Part shown: piece after piece, positions 5,825 to 5,874 of the stretch | Numbering within the stretch: the stretch's first letter is position 1 | Layout of the letters: every line of letters starts with the position of its first letter | NCBI GenBank assembly: GCA_050743205.1 | Contig: JBOGEA010000363.1 | Location: 1 to 5,874 of the forward strand | Direction: 5' to 3' | Length of the DNA stretch: 5,874 nucleotides | Source of the DNA: JBOGED01 sp050743205 | Lineage (GTDB): Bacteria; Actinomycetota; Nitriliruptoria; Euzebyales; Egibacteraceae | Translations under genes and position numbers: made by a program | The notes under the pieces: model-generated | Database searches by the model: none | Told to the model about the DNA's origin: nothing | What the model saw: only the letters and a program-made list of their open reading frames with translations

Positions 5825-5874
5825 CTCACCGACACCGCTCTGGCCGGCCAGCCAGCGGCATGAACCTGCGGTTA
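5825..5874. other. Right-edge sequence with a 12-bp palindrome, no gene assigned
   Basis: The last 50 bases contain the perfect palindrome CTGGCCGGCCAG (5840-5851) and an ATG at 5860 on the plus strand with no ribosome binding site. Too little is left to tell whether a gene or mobile element begins here. Confidence 0.3.

Noticed and set aside
5267..5863. Plus-strand open frame across the end of the oxidase and the pseudogene
   Set aside because: It overlaps the oxidase C-terminus in another frame and is opposite sequence with clear methyltransferase similarity; it also runs through the palindrome and has a Ser/Arg/Pro-rich composition.
1..5874. CRISPR array
   Set aside because: No repeated units with regular spacers are present; the only tandem repeat is the 15-bp duplication in the oxidase gene.

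Overview
The window is high-GC DNA (about two thirds G+C by eye). It has GTG starts, tightly packed overlapping genes and GC-rich hairpins without U-tracts. All of this suggests an actinomycete-type chromosome (Actinomycetota), but no marker gene fixes the species.

Layout. (1) Positions 1-96 are a short leader that opens with a strong GC hairpin (2-20), possibly the terminator of a gene to the left. (2) Positions 97-3430 look like one transcription unit of four plus-strand genes: a small class I SAM-dependent methyltransferase, a ChbG/YdjC-type carbohydrate deacetylase that overlaps it by four bases (GTGA), and two different PAPS-type sulfotransferases separated by one base. All four lack signal peptides, so they probably work in the cytoplasm. 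Together they look like a cassette that decorates a glycan or glycolipid by N-deacetylation, methylation and sulfation. The substrate cannot be read from the sequence. (3) A hairpin at 3442-3458 closes this unit. After it come a candidate extended -10 promoter (3494-3502) and a hairpin-rich leader of about 140 bases. (4) Positions 3649-5316 encode a complete lipoprotein multicopper oxidase with all four copper-binding motifs, preceded by a good ribosome binding site. (5) Positions 5317-5874 hold no intact gene. On the minus strand lies the decayed C-terminal part of a class I SAM methyltransferase, split by a one-base frameshift. Just beyond its broken upstream end is a perfect 21-bp inverted repeat around a 5-base centre (5778-5824), which may be a mobile-element end or scar.

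The most notable items are the deacetylase/methyltransferase/double-sulfotransferase cassette, whose chemistry resembles Nod-factor decoration; a coding-like 26-codon stretch directly after the deacetylase stop; the structured oxidase leader, with an SD-like sequence paired to an anti-SD-like sequence; and the perfect palindrome next to the broken methyltransferase. None of these proves a new system, but each can be tested.
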